Of a stretch of 64,000 bases of DNA, positions 11,623-23,540 are shown piece after piece. A model generated the notes under the pieces. That model was not told the DNA's origin and did no database searches. It worked only from the letters and a program-made list of their open reading frames with translations. The DNA lies in the NCBI GenBank assembly GCA_013115135.1, contig JABANP010000221.1, positions 17,736 to 81,735 of the forward strand, in the 5' to 3' direction. Numbering within the stretch: the stretch's first letter is position 1; every line of letters starts with the position of its first letter. The DNA is from Perkinsus olseni. Its lineage: Eukaryota; Perkinsozoa; Perkinsida; Perkinsidae. A program made the position numbers and the translations under genes.

Positions 11623-13409
11623 ATGTTCTCTCTCGAGTCCGCTCCCTTATGGGCTGCTGGGACAATTTTCGTCCTCGTCGCTGCCGTTTTCCTCGGTCCC
11701 GTTATCCGAAGCAGCGACAGCATCATGGCTATAATTAGTAAGCCCACCACCTCTTCAAGATATTCTCTCGCCACTGCCAGCTCATCATTCATTCTACTCA
11801 GGCCAAGATCGAGGAAGTATTTTCGAATCTTATGATTCTAAGTTCGAGGGCAAGCCCGAAGCAAGCACACTCTCGCATGATGATAAAGCCTGCACAGACG
11901 AGTGCGCTGTTCATTGGTCCCCTTCGTCGCTTCTTCTTCGTCTAGATACTACAAAATCGCCACTGATTTCTACGAGTATGGTTGGGGCCAGAGTTTCCAC
12001 TTCGCCCCCGCAGAAGATCAGAAACAAGGGAGGCCTCCATAGCCAGGCTTGAGTAGGTTCAGTGCTTTTCGTTGTTAGACGAGCGGGGCCTCAGTCGCCT
12101 CTCAGGCATCTTATTGCCCTCAAGCTAGGGTTGAAGGATGGGATGAAAGTCGGAGACCTCGGTATGGGGGTGGGAGGCCCCTTGAGGTCTGTTGTTGGGT
12201 ACGTGGCAACCTCTGGATACCATTCGACTGCTCCGACTAGTCAACCGTCGCTCACAGGATGGGATGTAGATTCCTCTCCGTTGCTGTCCTAGGTTCTGTG
12301 GTGCCACCGTCACTGGAGTCACCATCAACCAATATCAGGTGAGCACCACTGCTGACGGCCGGCTCTGGTCCCGTTATGTACTTCTCGCATGCTACCATCG
12401 TGATAAGGGGGAAGTATCAGCAAGCGCCTGCTGGTCAGGTCGAGAGGGCGAAGCGTCACACCCGTCCACTGTCCCAGTGGATGAAGGATCGATGCCATTA
12501 TGTACAGGGTGACTTCACTGAGATCGTGCCTAAGGTTTTCGAACCGGGAAGCCTTGATGCGGTGTAAGGCATTCGCCATCTCTCAATTAACGCGATACGT
12601 TCGTATCAGGTATTACTGTGAATCATCCGTGCACACCCCCGATCGTGTACCGACATTCACGGAGGCGTTCAAAGCTCTGAAGAAAGGAGGCAAGCTGCTC
12701 ACCTACGAGTGGGCCATGACCGACAAGTAGGCGACATCGTGCGGGGAAAAACTCGCTTGAGTCCGACATTCGCGTGTAGATACAACCCGAAAGATCCATG
12801 GCACCAGAAGGTGAAGAGGGCAATTGAAAGGGGAAATGGTGGGAGCGATCTAACGGATGCTCAAGTTAGCGCGGCGCGTTGTAGGTATCGCCAATGTAAT
12901 ACCCGCTAGAGATGTGGTCAAACAGCTGAAGAGTGTCGGTTTCAAAGTCATTGAAAATTATGATATGTGCGATGCTGCCAAGACCATCAACGGCGAGAGG
13001 GACATCCCGTGGTATGAACCTCTCGCGAGTAAGCCACGCAGCTATGTCGTTGTTGACGGCGACAGCGCTTTCCGCAATGTGTTCAGACCCATGGTCCCTG
13101 CAAGGCATGCAAATGTCCACACTGGGCCGTGCATTCAATAAGTGACATACCGTTCATTATCCCCGCCGTATCACTCTCAACTTTCTCAGCGCCTTTGTTG
13201 CTCTACTTGAGATTCTTCGTATCGCTCCCAAGGGTGCGTCTGGGACTGCTAAGATGCTGGCCCACGGCGCGGAAGGACTCGTCGATGGAGGAAGATCTGG
13301 AATCTTCACGCCTACGTAAGCTGAGGCCTGTGTGGTCCTGTGTGTTGCGTCCTGTTGATATCGGTACAGTATTTCTCGCAGATATTTCATACTTGCGGAG
13401 AAGATATAA
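11623..13409 (+). CDS. ERG6: Sterol 24-C-methyltransferase (ERG6/SMT)
   Basis: Transfers a methyl group from S-adenosylmethionine to C-24 of the sterol side chain. An N-terminal hydrophobic segment (residues about 9-29) would anchor it in a membrane. Family blocks across the exons are [20 protein letters not shown] (11946-12010), [18 protein letters not shown], the SAM-binding loop [59 protein letters not shown], a C-terminal PWYEPL and [11 protein letters not shown]. Supported introns begin at 11738, 11902, 12053 and 12840 and average about 50 nt. Two oddities: the usual L-D-x-G-C-G of motif I reads G-D-L-G-M-G, and around 12028 the frame shifts between FAPAEDQKQ and REASIARLE with no room for an intron, consistent with a missing A in an A/G run. 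Start chosen at the ATG directly before the hydrophobic anchor. Confidence 0.9.
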
Positions 13410-14075
13410 TCGTATACCCATTATTCAAGTAAATATAAGTGTCAGACGACTATGAATGTCTATGTAAACAACTTCGTTACACATGTAATGAGGAAGGCTT
13501 GAGTTTCTAAAAAGGGGGGACTTACGTCATATCTGATCCCCTTCCGTTAGTGAGGAAAAGTGATGAGGTGATCATCGTCGCGGTGCACCCCTCGAGGCGG
13601 ACACAAGAGGTCAAAAAAATTGGGTTTAGGGAGGAAGATTGGCCACCTTCAATCGCAGGAAGGAAACAAATAAAAATATTGAATTTAAGGCGGAGATTGA
13701 CGCACCTCCCGCGGCGGCAAACTTGCTTGGCTAGACCAGAACAACAAGGGCTTGCTTACTCTGAGCCAACTGAGGACGACAGGGCTTGTGTAACAGTCAT
13801 TACCACGGGCCCGGGGCCATGAATCAGCAGCTCCAACTATATTGGAAGTTACGTGAACTTTGCCAGTCAAGGAGTTATATAATGAGAGGTTAAAGGTTCC
13901 ACCCCATAGTTTCACAATACAGTCTAGGTGCCGAGTTTCACACTCGCCCGGCGCACAGGGAGCTAGTTTCTAGGATTCCAACCAAAGCTTGCACTTTCAA
14001 GAAACGCGACAAAGACATTGGAGAACTTGCAGTGTATACGGTATCTAGTCAGAGAGGGTTCTAGAAACTCGTTCT
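13410..14075. other. Intergenic between convergent genes
   Basis: Lies between the 3' ends of the sterol methyltransferase (+) and the C10-like gene (-). One 90-codon open frame (13550-13822) has no recognisable features. Nothing else seen. Confidence 0.5.
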
Positions 14076-14730
14076 TTATTCAACCTCTTCGCATTCATCA
14101 TCATCCTCTTCGAGGATCGCTGAGAAATCACCACCCATCGCCCTCATGACCTAAAACACCATTCAAACCAGCCCGAGCTGCTGACCGTCGCTCCTACCTT
14201 ATTCATCCCGTTAGCCACAACAGGGTCGGTCACAGAAAACGCTTGTAATTGCATTACGCCGTTCATGATGGACTGGGAGTCGGTCTCGAAGCCTTGAGCG
14301 ACGTGACTTGAGCGAGAGTGTTCGTTGGAGACCAGGCTTACCATAGTGTTTAATTGCATCACCAAGGACCTCCTGGACAGCCGGCAAGAGCACGGTCATC
14401 CTCTTCTGCATCTTTGCGACAGGGTCCTGCTCCTTCTCGAGCTCGGTCACTATACCTGACAATCACTCCAAACCTGACCAGCGAAACTGCTGCGGTGTGC
14501 ACGATTAACCCGGGGAAGCGAGCACTGACGACTTCAAAAGAGATACTCAACTAATTTTTGATTCCCTCACACTGGAGAAGCAGCGACGACACAGACCAAG
14601 ACGAAGGCACTCCATGCTCACCTTCGAACCGCTTCCGGTTGGCAGGTTCCCGTACCTTAGATATGACAACTTGGATGGCTTCTCGAGATTGTTCCAAGGT
14701 AAGCTTGGGGGTCGGTACAGGAGAGGACAT
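14076..14730 (-). CDS. C10 family protein (C12orf57-like)
   Basis: Small helical protein of the conserved C10 family; its cellular role is poorly defined. Exon 1 (14622-14730) starts MSSPVPTPKLTLEQSREAIQ, matching the family's opening L-x-x-E-Q-A-x-x-x-L helix and P-E-N motif (here PANRKRF). The middle exons give KMQKRMTVLLPAVQEVLGDA, matching the M-x-x-x-L-P-x-x-x-x-x-Q-x-x-V helix, followed by YG and MNGVMQLQAFSVTDPVVANG. The last exon gives an acidic tail ending at a stop at 14076. It lies tail-to-head with the next minus-strand gene, 200 bp apart. Length (about 120-130 residues) fits the family. Exon joins in the middle are approximate. Confidence 0.7.
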
Positions 14731-14930
14731 GGTGGTGGAGGAAGAACAGTCGAGTAAAGGAACTAATGGATCTTCGTCACCCGGACGAAAACAACACGTC
14801 TAATCAGAAAAAATGGAATTAGTCCATAGAAACTAATAGTACACTCGGAATTCAAGCCCATACTCACACTGACACCACAAAGACAGGAGAAGCACTCGTC
14901 AAGTTAACGTAAGGAAACAATCACAGCGGT

Positions 14931-16758
14931 CTAGTCCTCTATTGTAGGAGTGTACTCGCAGAACTCCGCGTAGGGATCAAGCTCGGCAGGATCGACGATC
15001 GAAGTGAAGCCGTAACAGTACTCGAACCAATAGTGGTCACTGACACCAAGCGGTAGCCTGAAGTTATGATGAACGAAGAGGACGACGAGGAGTAGTTGCT
15101 GAACTCACTTGGCCCAACGACTGTCGTACTTTGATGAGGTCGATATCCTCTTCTCATGGTGCCCCGTCGATTCAAAGTGATGGAGGTACTCGCCGAGAGA
15201 TTGCTGTTTACATTCGCACAGAGGGCACCTGAGGAGGCATAGAAAAGAGCCTCCCGTGCTAGTAGGAGCATAGTGACCGAGCAATGGTACTGGAGAACGA
15301 ACGATGTGTAGAATCGAGGGCAAGTGGGAAAACGGGTATAATAAACTGTCACGTGACCTCGTCACATCAGATAAGTACACTAAGGTATAATCTGGAGTAA
15401 CTCTACCGGCAGGATTCTGAGCTTACCATAGCTGGCTCGAAGGGGACAGTATGACCGGCGCTACGTTCCCGACGAACCAAGTCATCGCCTGATCTCTCCT
15501 CTGCTCGAGATTTTGCTCCATACTCTCAAGACAATTCACCATGGTCTGCTGAGTCTGCGGCCAGTCACAAGCCTGAGCGATTATGCAGCGCAAATGCATA
15601 CCACTCCTTCAACAAATCGTGGCTCACCTCCAGAGGCGGTACCTCGCGTAGTACGTCCAGTATGGTAAGAGAGTTGCATTTGAGACAATGCTGAAGCTGC
15701 AAAATGAACCACGCCGAGCTCTCAGCGGTCACTACTTTCAATTTATCCATTAATTTATCGGGCGAAGCTTTCGGGCCGAGCGTATCCACCGGCGTGCCGT
15801 CCACAACGGCAACAATAACATCGCCAACTCTAATGTCGCGATCCATCTCCCGAGCTCTACCATTCCATCGTGCCAGCTGATAAAAGAGCGTGAATGATTG
15901 GGCATCTCCCATCCAAGCACCTACCATGCCAATCTCGCCAATCTCCTCAGCTTCCATAACAGTCTTCACTCGAAGCCCAGCGCCGTACTCGTCATCGCTC
16001 ACAGCAGGCAGAGACTTTTGAACGAGGACAGCACCAAGCTTGGAATCATCACCCTGCTTCTCGAGGTACACTCGGAACATTTTAAGCATAGAGGCGTTGC
16101 CGGGAAGTCGGTGCTGCGGTCGCTGTGTAGGGGCAACCGCCGCTGCATACGCCTGCATGCGCCGTTCAGCAGCCCTCTCGATCTCTTCCAAACCGTCACT
16201 TTCCCGACCCATACCGTAGAAGGCACCAGCGGCAACTGGAGCCCGATAGCCCGGAAAGGGGATGGGCATTTGGCGGTCGTACATGCCGAAATCTAGAGGA
16301 CGTTGCCGGGGAGGTGGGGAATGGTAGGGTCGTCCACGGTCAAGCGGAGTGTCGTAGTAGTAGTGGTTCGGGTACCCTGGCTCGGCCCGCAATGGATACC
16401 CGTGGGAAGATTCACGAGGGCCTTCGTCGTAGTAGTATTGACCTGAGTGTTGTGGTTGGTATCCAAAACCTTCATAGTGCGCAGGTCGTCCGCCCGATCG
16501 GCCCTCACTGCTCGGTCGAGAGGTTCTTCTGTCAGAGTCAGAACCGCCACCGCCGGAATCACTATAGCGCCCATCGCCGTGTATCGACGATGATCCATTG
16601 CCATCAGGGCTGCCAGGCAGCATGGGGGTATTAGAAAGGGATGGTTTCACTGCGTTTGAGTAGTGGTAGTAGGCCGTCGCTGAGGAGTCCTGTGTAGTTC
16701 GAGATGACGATGACGACGTGAAGGGTGTCCGGGAGTAGAGACCGCCGCCAGAGTCCAT
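14931..16758 (-). CDS. PDZ-like and C2H2-type zinc-finger protein
   Basis: The first exon (from the ATG at 16758) encodes about 390 residues. The N-terminal half is disordered and rich in Ser, Gly, Tyr and Pro. A PDZ-like fold follows: KSLPAVSDDEYGAGLRVKTV, then RDIRVGDVIVAVVDGTPVDT, the typical glycine-aspartate loop of PDZ domains. The reading frame hits a stop at 15565, but a GTGAGC donor just upstream (after PPLE) joins in phase to ACDWPQTQQTMVNCLE. Later exons give a compact finger CPLCECKQQSLGEYLHHFES-x-x-H (about 15105-15235) and a C-terminus ending EYTPTIED with the stop at 14931. The combination suggests a scaffold or nucleic-acid-binding adaptor; function unknown. Confidence 0.6.
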
Positions 16759-17101
16759 TAGGAGAACGACAGACTATGGAGGAGTTGGGAGTCGGGTACA
16801 ACGGTGGAACGTGATAACCAGGGAGAAAGATCTTTTTATTTGTGGGCGCGGCGGAAGGGTGCTTCGCTCCGCCGGCCAAGACGGCCATGTTTGACAATTT
16901 TCATCCGCGCTTCTTGCATCATCAGTCTGTGGTGAGGTTGTCAGATTTTGTACAGTAGTGTCATGCCAGTAACGACTAATTCATCCCCTCCGTTGCACAT
17001 GAAGAGTAATACTCACTGGGGAAGGAGGGACGGGTATCTTCGAGGTCGGTTCAGGTCCACCGCCACCACCTTCACTCGGCAGACACGCCCGAACTGACTC
17101 A
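16759..17101. other. Divergent intergenic region
   Basis: Shared upstream region between the PDZ-like gene (-) and the ubiquitin protease (+). Minus-strand GT...AG signals around 16930-17015 could belong to a 5' UTR intron. No gene supported. Confidence 0.4.
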
Positions 17102-19613
17102 GTGCCCATCCAAGGCAGCGCCGCCTTGCTGCAGAGCCGAAGTGCTGCTGCTGGTGCTGGCCACAGCGCTCCCAAAGGTGAGAACACGGCTAGCCCAGGT
17201 GCTCTGGAGGAGGACACGTCAGGTTTAAGCGCAACGGTACCCCCGGGTCGAGGGCCGTCTCATATCCGACCTCTCACGGGGCACATGCGTTCCAACTCGA
17301 GCAGCACTCGATTGGTTGGGAGAACTACTGGGGACCGATACAGTCTAGCACCGGCGTCGGACAAGTCCAGCAGCAGCAGCAGACCCGCCGCTGGATTCCC
17401 TTCAGCGTCACTCGAACGACGCTACGGCAGGGGGTGGGTTGACGGCCTTCTGGTGACTCCCAACACTCCTTTCCTCTAGACTCCAGTCCTCCTCTATCAG
17501 CAGCTCTATTGGTAGCTATTCTACAAGTGATGGTAGTTATCTCAATACTAGCCAGAAGATCACAGGCCTAGCTGGTACTAGGGTTCAGATGCGAGCTCAA
17601 TCGTCTTTTTATGGTTTTTCTATCAGAACAACACCAAACTAGCCCTCTTATGGAGCGGGCACTTCCAACCGCCAAGAAGAGCACAGATGACGATATCCGA
17701 CCCGTACGGCAGCCTATAGATCATCCTTACTTCCGCCCTTTCAGGCAGCACCTGTGGTCGCTCCTAGTGCCTCTGCAGAATCCGTCCCGAGTGATGATGG
17801 TAATGCTCTTAGACTCTCTTCACTTGGGGTCACTACGTTGCGCCAGGTGCCTCCAGTCGTGTGTTGGCGGAAGCTGCTGGGTCTGCGTCTACCCGGTTCG
17901 TCCCCGAAGGGGGGCTGGTGGGTATCCGAAATCTTGGCAATACTTGTTACATGAACGCGGTACTGCAGTGCTTGCTGCACACTACTGAGCTGTAGGTATT
18001 CTGACACCTCTAGCTGTTATGGCAATAACACTATTCATTCTTGCGCAGCGAAAGAGTCTCTGTTGTCTGACCTCAAGGTATGACAATTTCGTGGCGAGTG
18101 AGAATTCTACTGGAGAGATATGCTCAGCCTTCGGGGGCCTCATTCAAGACGCATATGGTACTCGAGGTGGGTGTATTGGGATGAGGGTGGTTAGTATAGT
18201 TCGCAGCGTAGAAACGGTAAAGCATGTGAACTTGTAGTAATTGTACAACGAGAACTTCGTTGGGAGCTAGGGCTGAGCGTGGGGCGATTGGATAGTAATT
18301 TAGGATGTTACCCGAGGATGTGAATTCGCAGATTCGCTTACCATGTTATGTAGGTAACAAGAAAACAGCGTTAGAGCCGAAAGCGTTCAAGAAAGTCATG
18401 GGAAGGTGAGGTCATCGGGATGTACGATATTGACTGCTGTCTGGTGGTACTAATGAGTATCTTTGTCATGATGGTCTGCTGAAGGTTGACCTAATCTAAG
18501 CAGCTACAAGATACTCTCAGGCGGAATAAGCAGTGGGCCGGTTACAACCAGCAGGATGCGCAAGAGCTGCTCAGTGACATTCTGGACGCCATGAATACGG
18601 AGATGGGTGGTACTACTGTCGATAAGGCAGTCGACTTCAAGACCTCTAGAAGCTCTCTCTTGAGGCTTCTGAAAAAGGAGAAGTAACGATACTGCGAGGA
18701 CGGCGCAGGTTCGATCCCGGCATGGTTCGTTTTCGTCAGGTCGCCTACTTCGTCTTCTGATAGCGTGCAAAGTGTGGTCTCTAACACTTTCCGAGGAGTT
18801 TACCTCTCCACCGTTCATTGCAACTCTTGCGGCTACAAGAGCCAAACTAAGTAGTTCTCACTTCTTGTCTTTTTCCCACTCACCCCGTCGTCTCCTCAGG
18901 GAGCTCTTCTACGTCCTTCCACTCTCCCTTAGCTCCTCTGGGGAGGGCTCGCCTTCTCTGGACGATTGCCTACAGCAGTTCAGAAAGGAGGAGCTGCTCA
19001 ACGGTACGATTTAGGGAGGGGGGTTGGCCAGCAGGTATCGCCATCAGGACATGAGCAATGGACGTGTGATAAGTGCAAACAGAAAGTGGACGCTCGGAAG
19101 AGAATGGACCTCGAGGAACTCCCGACCGTGCTGGTATAATTTACGGCGGAGGCTGCCTTCGAACAGCCTGGGCGTCACTGCTCAGGTTGTCTGTCTGCTA
19201 CGGTTCACTTGGTCGGCATCGGGAATGGCGAGGAAGATAACATATCGGGTTGACGCTCCTGTGGAGGGCTTCGTTATCGACACTGAGGCTTATGATTTGT
19301 ACGCGTCTTTCCGGGTCATGCGATCGTCACTGATCGACATAAGATACGCTACTATCGAGCACTCGGGCTCAAGTTCGATTGATTTTGGCCATTACACGGC
19401 GCATGTTAGCGGAGGAGATGGTAAATGGTGGCGGTTTGATGACTGTAAGCTGATAACCCTCTTCTGCCTTCTCCTCCCCTTCTCGCTGATAATTCTATTT
19501 TCGCTTCTTCAGCCCACGTTTCCGAGCTCTCAAGTGTACCATCAAGTATAGTAACCAACAACAGCTACCTTTTGTTTTACCGTCGACGATCAGCAGCTGA
19601 TAAGCAACGATGA
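17102..19613 (+). CDS. Ubiquitin-specific protease (USP/UBP, peptidase C19)
   Basis: Deubiquitinase with all family boxes spread over short exons. The Cys box [19 protein letters not shown] (about 17910-17965) contains the catalytic Cys. A QQDAQELL box lies at about 18548-18571. Two zinc-binding CxxC pairs are HCNSCGYK (about 18820) and WTCDKCKQK (about 19060). The catalytic His is in GHYTAHVSG followed by WWRFDD (about 19387-19443). The C-terminus is [11 protein letters not shown] before a stop at 19611-19613. The N-terminus (17102-17900) is Ser/Ala/Gly-rich and disordered. All catalytic residues seen are intact. The substrate cannot be inferred. The start is the first in-frame ATG and is uncertain. 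Confidence 0.85.
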
Positions 19614-20350
19614 TGCTGCTATTACTGCTCTCGACCATTCAACCTATTATTATCTCTTATATGTTGACGACGGGGTGCCTGTAAAATTAGCCCAAGTGCA
19701 GCAACTGTCTACATGCCAGCCATGTCACTACAGAGATTGATCTGTTGTGTTCATTTTTTTAAATGGAGTGTGCGAGGATTGAACCGGGGACCTTTCGGTT
19801 ACGAGTAGTGCGTGTTGCTTCAGCAGGCTAGACCTCAGCTGGCCATCAGCTTCTTAAGGCGTTTTATCGCGAGAGGCGTGTGGGAACACTCTTTCTACGA
19901 GGTTGAATTGCGCTAGTGCTCTCTAACGACCCTCTTTCAGTGTGTCTAGGGTAGTAGCGCGCGCCCTGCTAATCGATTATTTTCCATCGATGGTTCAAGA
20001 CTTGAAGAGCTGGAGCTCGCAGCAAGTAGGATCGTTTTCGTTCATTCTTGCCCCCGGCTTGGAGGTCTATTGGTGGCAGGTTCGCAGTCTTAGTGATAGC
20101 GGACTGCGTCAATCGTCCACGGTATTCCCTGGGGGGCGGTCAGCGGCAGCACCAGGCGGCGGCAACTCACGGCTAGGACGAAGCGACATAAATGCTACTA
20201 CCATGATAATGTAATCATCGCAATTTACGGTATGTGATTTAGCTCTCTGGCTCGCAGGGATACCAGTAATGTGGGTAATCCTTCGGTAGTGAGAAGAGTG
20301 GTGAGGAAGGTTGTTAAGGGAGTCCCTAGCCCGGTGGGGAGGTAACGCTA
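19614..20350. other. Intergenic with tRNA-like remnant
   Basis: Contains a minus-strand tRNA-like patch at about 19765-19855: a B-box-like GGTTCAATCC and an A-box-like TGGCCAGCTGAGG, but no pairing acceptor stem. An open frame at 19942-20214 has no recognisable domain and may be an upstream exon of the J-domain gene. Confidence 0.4.
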
Positions 20351-22423
20351 GTGACGTCGAGCAGGCCCATCAAGGTATCTTACTGCAGTTATAATAGTAC
20401 AGCAGCATCATCAGCTTCGGCTAATGTTTACACACCTAGCAGTAATACTACAACTACTGCTGCTGGTGGTATGGCGTGTACGGCTTCCCAGTCACCCCCT
20501 AGGGGTGGTTGGAGCCCTAAGCACTCAAATGCAGCTGCTGCTTTCACGGTGATGGGCAGTTCTATTAGGTAGACGATGATGGCATGTCTAGTGTTATTGG
20601 TAATCACTCTTAGTAACTTCCCGCCGGTGTCCCCAGCTCTACCGGGTCGGGACTGCTTGGGGTACATGGCAGCCAACGGAGGCGGCCTTGGTAGGTCCTT
20701 CAGTAGCAGCAGCAGCAGCAGAGCTACTGGTCTTGCCACCAGCGCTTCGACTATTCATTTAGTAGTAGACCAGTGAGGTGTGAGGATGGTAATTCCATTT
20801 AGCAGGTGTCGCGACCATCGTCCTTGCATCCGGGGGCGTGTAAGAGTTGCGAAGAGGGCAAGCCTGAGCGAGGTCCGCCACTAGATTCCAGTTTGCCGGC
20901 CTATGGTCCAACAAGAGGAAGTGAAGGGGGGTTGAATCGCCCGCCGATAATACGAGTGGTTCGGTCATTCACTGGGGAACGGTCGAGCAGTGCATCTCCG
21001 GTCAATCGAGTAGAGCTGGGCGCCGACTCCTCCGTGGGTGATGACGCTAGCCCGGATCGTGGCCACTCAGCGGACGTGACGCGCTTTGAACCATCGGATG
21101 ATAGCTGTACTACTAGAGTTGACAGTGCTGTGAGAAATGGCAGCCGTATGGGGGATGAGGATGATGATGGTATAGGGGTCGATGGAGAGCCCTTGGATGA
21201 GGATGATGAAGTGGATGACCAACAGGAGGAGGAGGAGGTGAGACCTTAGCGGACTTGAATGGTACTATGTCGATTTTTAGGACTCTGAGAAGGCCGAAGA
21301 GCCTGTCTGTAGTACCCTATCGCCGGTGAAGGAGGCAGCCGTTGGTGACAGAAACAGCATGGAGGTCCCCGTTGCAATAGCGTTGAAATGGTTGCTTAGT
21401 ACCGCTAAGGAGGAGGTGGAGGAGTACTAGTGAATACTGGCGCTATTGGAGTGATTATGGTGCTTGCTAGGTGGACGCTCGATCTCACTGATGTGGGGCT
21501 ACGTAATGTATTAGAAGTAGTGGCATCGCATGTGAGGAAGAAAGGACGGCATCTTGAGGAGGTGGAGAAGGAGATTAAAGACGCTAAGGGTGATCACCAT
21601 CATCATAACTACTACCCTCTCGTTTTCATTATTGCGTAGAGTGGGTGATCTCTCATCGTCTGGTCCGCTGTTGCTGTTCGCTACGAGTTTTTGGTTTTGC
21701 TTTTCGCTGGAGGGTTTCAACTGTCCAGGCAGGCGATAGATGCCAGCAGCTCATAAGAGCAAGCAGTGATGTCACTGGCGTGCATTGGTCTGCTACTTGG
21801 ATTGCAGCTGATCTTTCAGGTTGCGACGCTTTCGCTTTCTTTGGTTTGGATGAGAACTGTGATATCGCTGAGCTGAAGAAAGCGTATAAGGAGAAGTCTA
21901 GGGAGCTTCACCCTGATAAGGGTGATATTCTTGGCGGTTCTTTGTAAGGGTCATCATCTGCCACAGGCGGAGATGAGGAGGCCTTTGTGGACATGAAGGC
22001 TAAGTACGAGGATATCTTGCAGAACGCCGATAATGCCGGTAGGTGGATCGTAGAAGCGTGTCTATTCTAGTGGCGACAGTATAGGAGATGAAGAGAAGTC
22101 GCAGCAGAAGGGCTCGATTGGTTGGGACCCAGCGGAGCGAGAGTCTATGATTAAGGCATTATTCGAGCTCCGTCATCAGGTAGCATTGTCATGCTTTCGG
22201 TCTTCGCGCGCTGCTTTTGTATTTTCCAGGTTATCCTCATCGAGCGCAAGATTGACAACCTAACGGAGGAGTTGAAGCGTGTTAAGATTAGGAAGGGGAC
22301 TTCGAACAGGATGAAGGACATGCTGCCCCCTATGGCGGAGTGCGTTGGTAAGTCTGTTGACACCCGACTGAGGTTGCCGGTATGACCTTGATGATCTCAG
22401 AGGAGGAGTCCATCGCCTCGTGA
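20351..22423 (+). CDS. J-domain (DnaJ/HSP40-type) protein
   Basis: The J domain is encoded around 21820-22040: FFGLDENCDIAELKKAYKEK, then the diagnostic HPD motif in ELHPDKG (21909-21917), an intron after GD, then GGDEEAFVDMKAKYEDILQN. This would stimulate an Hsp70 ATPase. Upstream exons encode a Ser/Thr-rich region with a poly-Ser run, an acidic segment with Asp/Glu runs (about 21150-21240) and a helix containing LEEVEKEIKDAK just before the J domain. The C-terminal exon holds a coiled-coil-like IERKIDNLTEELKRVKIRK. The last intron (GTAAGT donor near 22350) joins to EEESIAS with the stop at 22421-22423. The J domain lies near the C-terminus, so this is neither a type I nor a type II DnaJ. 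Start uncertain. Confidence 0.75.
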
Positions 22424-22529
22424 TCGAGGATCGTTTTTGTATTGTCGAAGGCTAGCTGTTCATCCGGCGTCCATCTAATTAGCCGCTCAGAAGAAGAGCG
22501 CTCATTGTGGCCGAGCTGTTCACAAAAGC

Positions 22530-23470
22530 ATGAAAATTTCCGTTAAGAAATTTCTTAATCTTTGAGTATTGAGTTTTGGAGGACAACATCGTTTTGCGGA
22601 GGGAAGACTTTCTTCCGGCAGTTTATTGTCGTCAGTCGTACCATTAGTATGTGGAATCTCAAGCGAAGCGGTGCTGCTCCTGGCGCTGGAGTGCCCAAGC
22701 CGGAGAATTACGCCAAGAAGGAGTTCATCTACAAGATTCAGTAAGGAGCGATCGCTGCCAGGCCGCTGCTAGCTGCTCTTATGAGGTCTGAGGAATGACT
22801 GTTCTATCGACGGTTAGACGATTCGAGACTTCGGTCTAGGAACGACGCACTGGGAGAGGAAGTCCGCACAGTTATTTCGATCATCGCCGTCATTTTCAGG
22901 ATCGCCTCAGTTTTTCTGGTATCTGTCCGTGTCCTCCCCTGGGCGTTAAGGAAGGCCGGCGTGATGGAACCTCTGGGTATTCCGGCGACCAGAAGGTGAA
23001 GATAGCTGTTGTAGTAGAAGGCCATTAAACCAATTCCAGACTAGTACAAGTTTCGGGAAATGTTGAGGACGAGTTGTGTTACCTGAGTCATTGAGATCCC
23101 CTTCGAGCGGTTGGGCTCGCAGTTAAAGAAGGCTCCTCGGGTTCGGCTATGACATATTCGCTGCGCTCTTGCACTCTAGCTGAGTTGCTTTCCGAGTTAG
23201 ATACAACCTTAAGAATTGAGCTGTGGGTAGTAGTTATGATTGGTGTGAATAGCTAGTCCGTCAAGCCGGGACATTGCCCTACCATCAGTTTGTAACAGTC
23301 TAGGGCGCGTTAGTTGTACCGAATGACAGTGATCCGAAGATCACGAGAGGATGCAGTGAATGGGGAAGAAGCATATGAGAAGGCACACAGCGCCTTGGAA
23401 AGTAAGATCCTAAACTTTTCTCGGAGTGAGTTGAGGTACTAGGCCGGCTTTGGCATCAGAGTTCCTTAAT
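22530..23470 (+). CDS. Unidentified multi-exon gene
   Basis: Possible start MKISVKKFLNL at 22530. Coding-like exons follow at about 22650-22741 (MWNLKRSGAAPGAGVPKPEN, ending at a GTAAGG donor), about 22913-23020 (containing GYSGDQKVKIAVVVEG) and about 23322-23425 (a helix REDAVNGEEAYEKAHSALES before a GTGAGT donor). The family is not recognised. It may be joined to neighbours differently. Confidence 0.35.
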
Positions 23471-23540
23471 TCACCTTTCCTTTGTGATAGCCGCAGTTTG
23501 TTGCGCATGACGGGTAGGAATTAAGTCGTGCCGAGCTACC

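Noticed and set aside
12865..12884. A 20-nt intron in the sterol methyltransferase
   Set aside because: A donor at 12840 gives a normal 45-nt intron and restores the family alignment ([13 protein letters not shown]).
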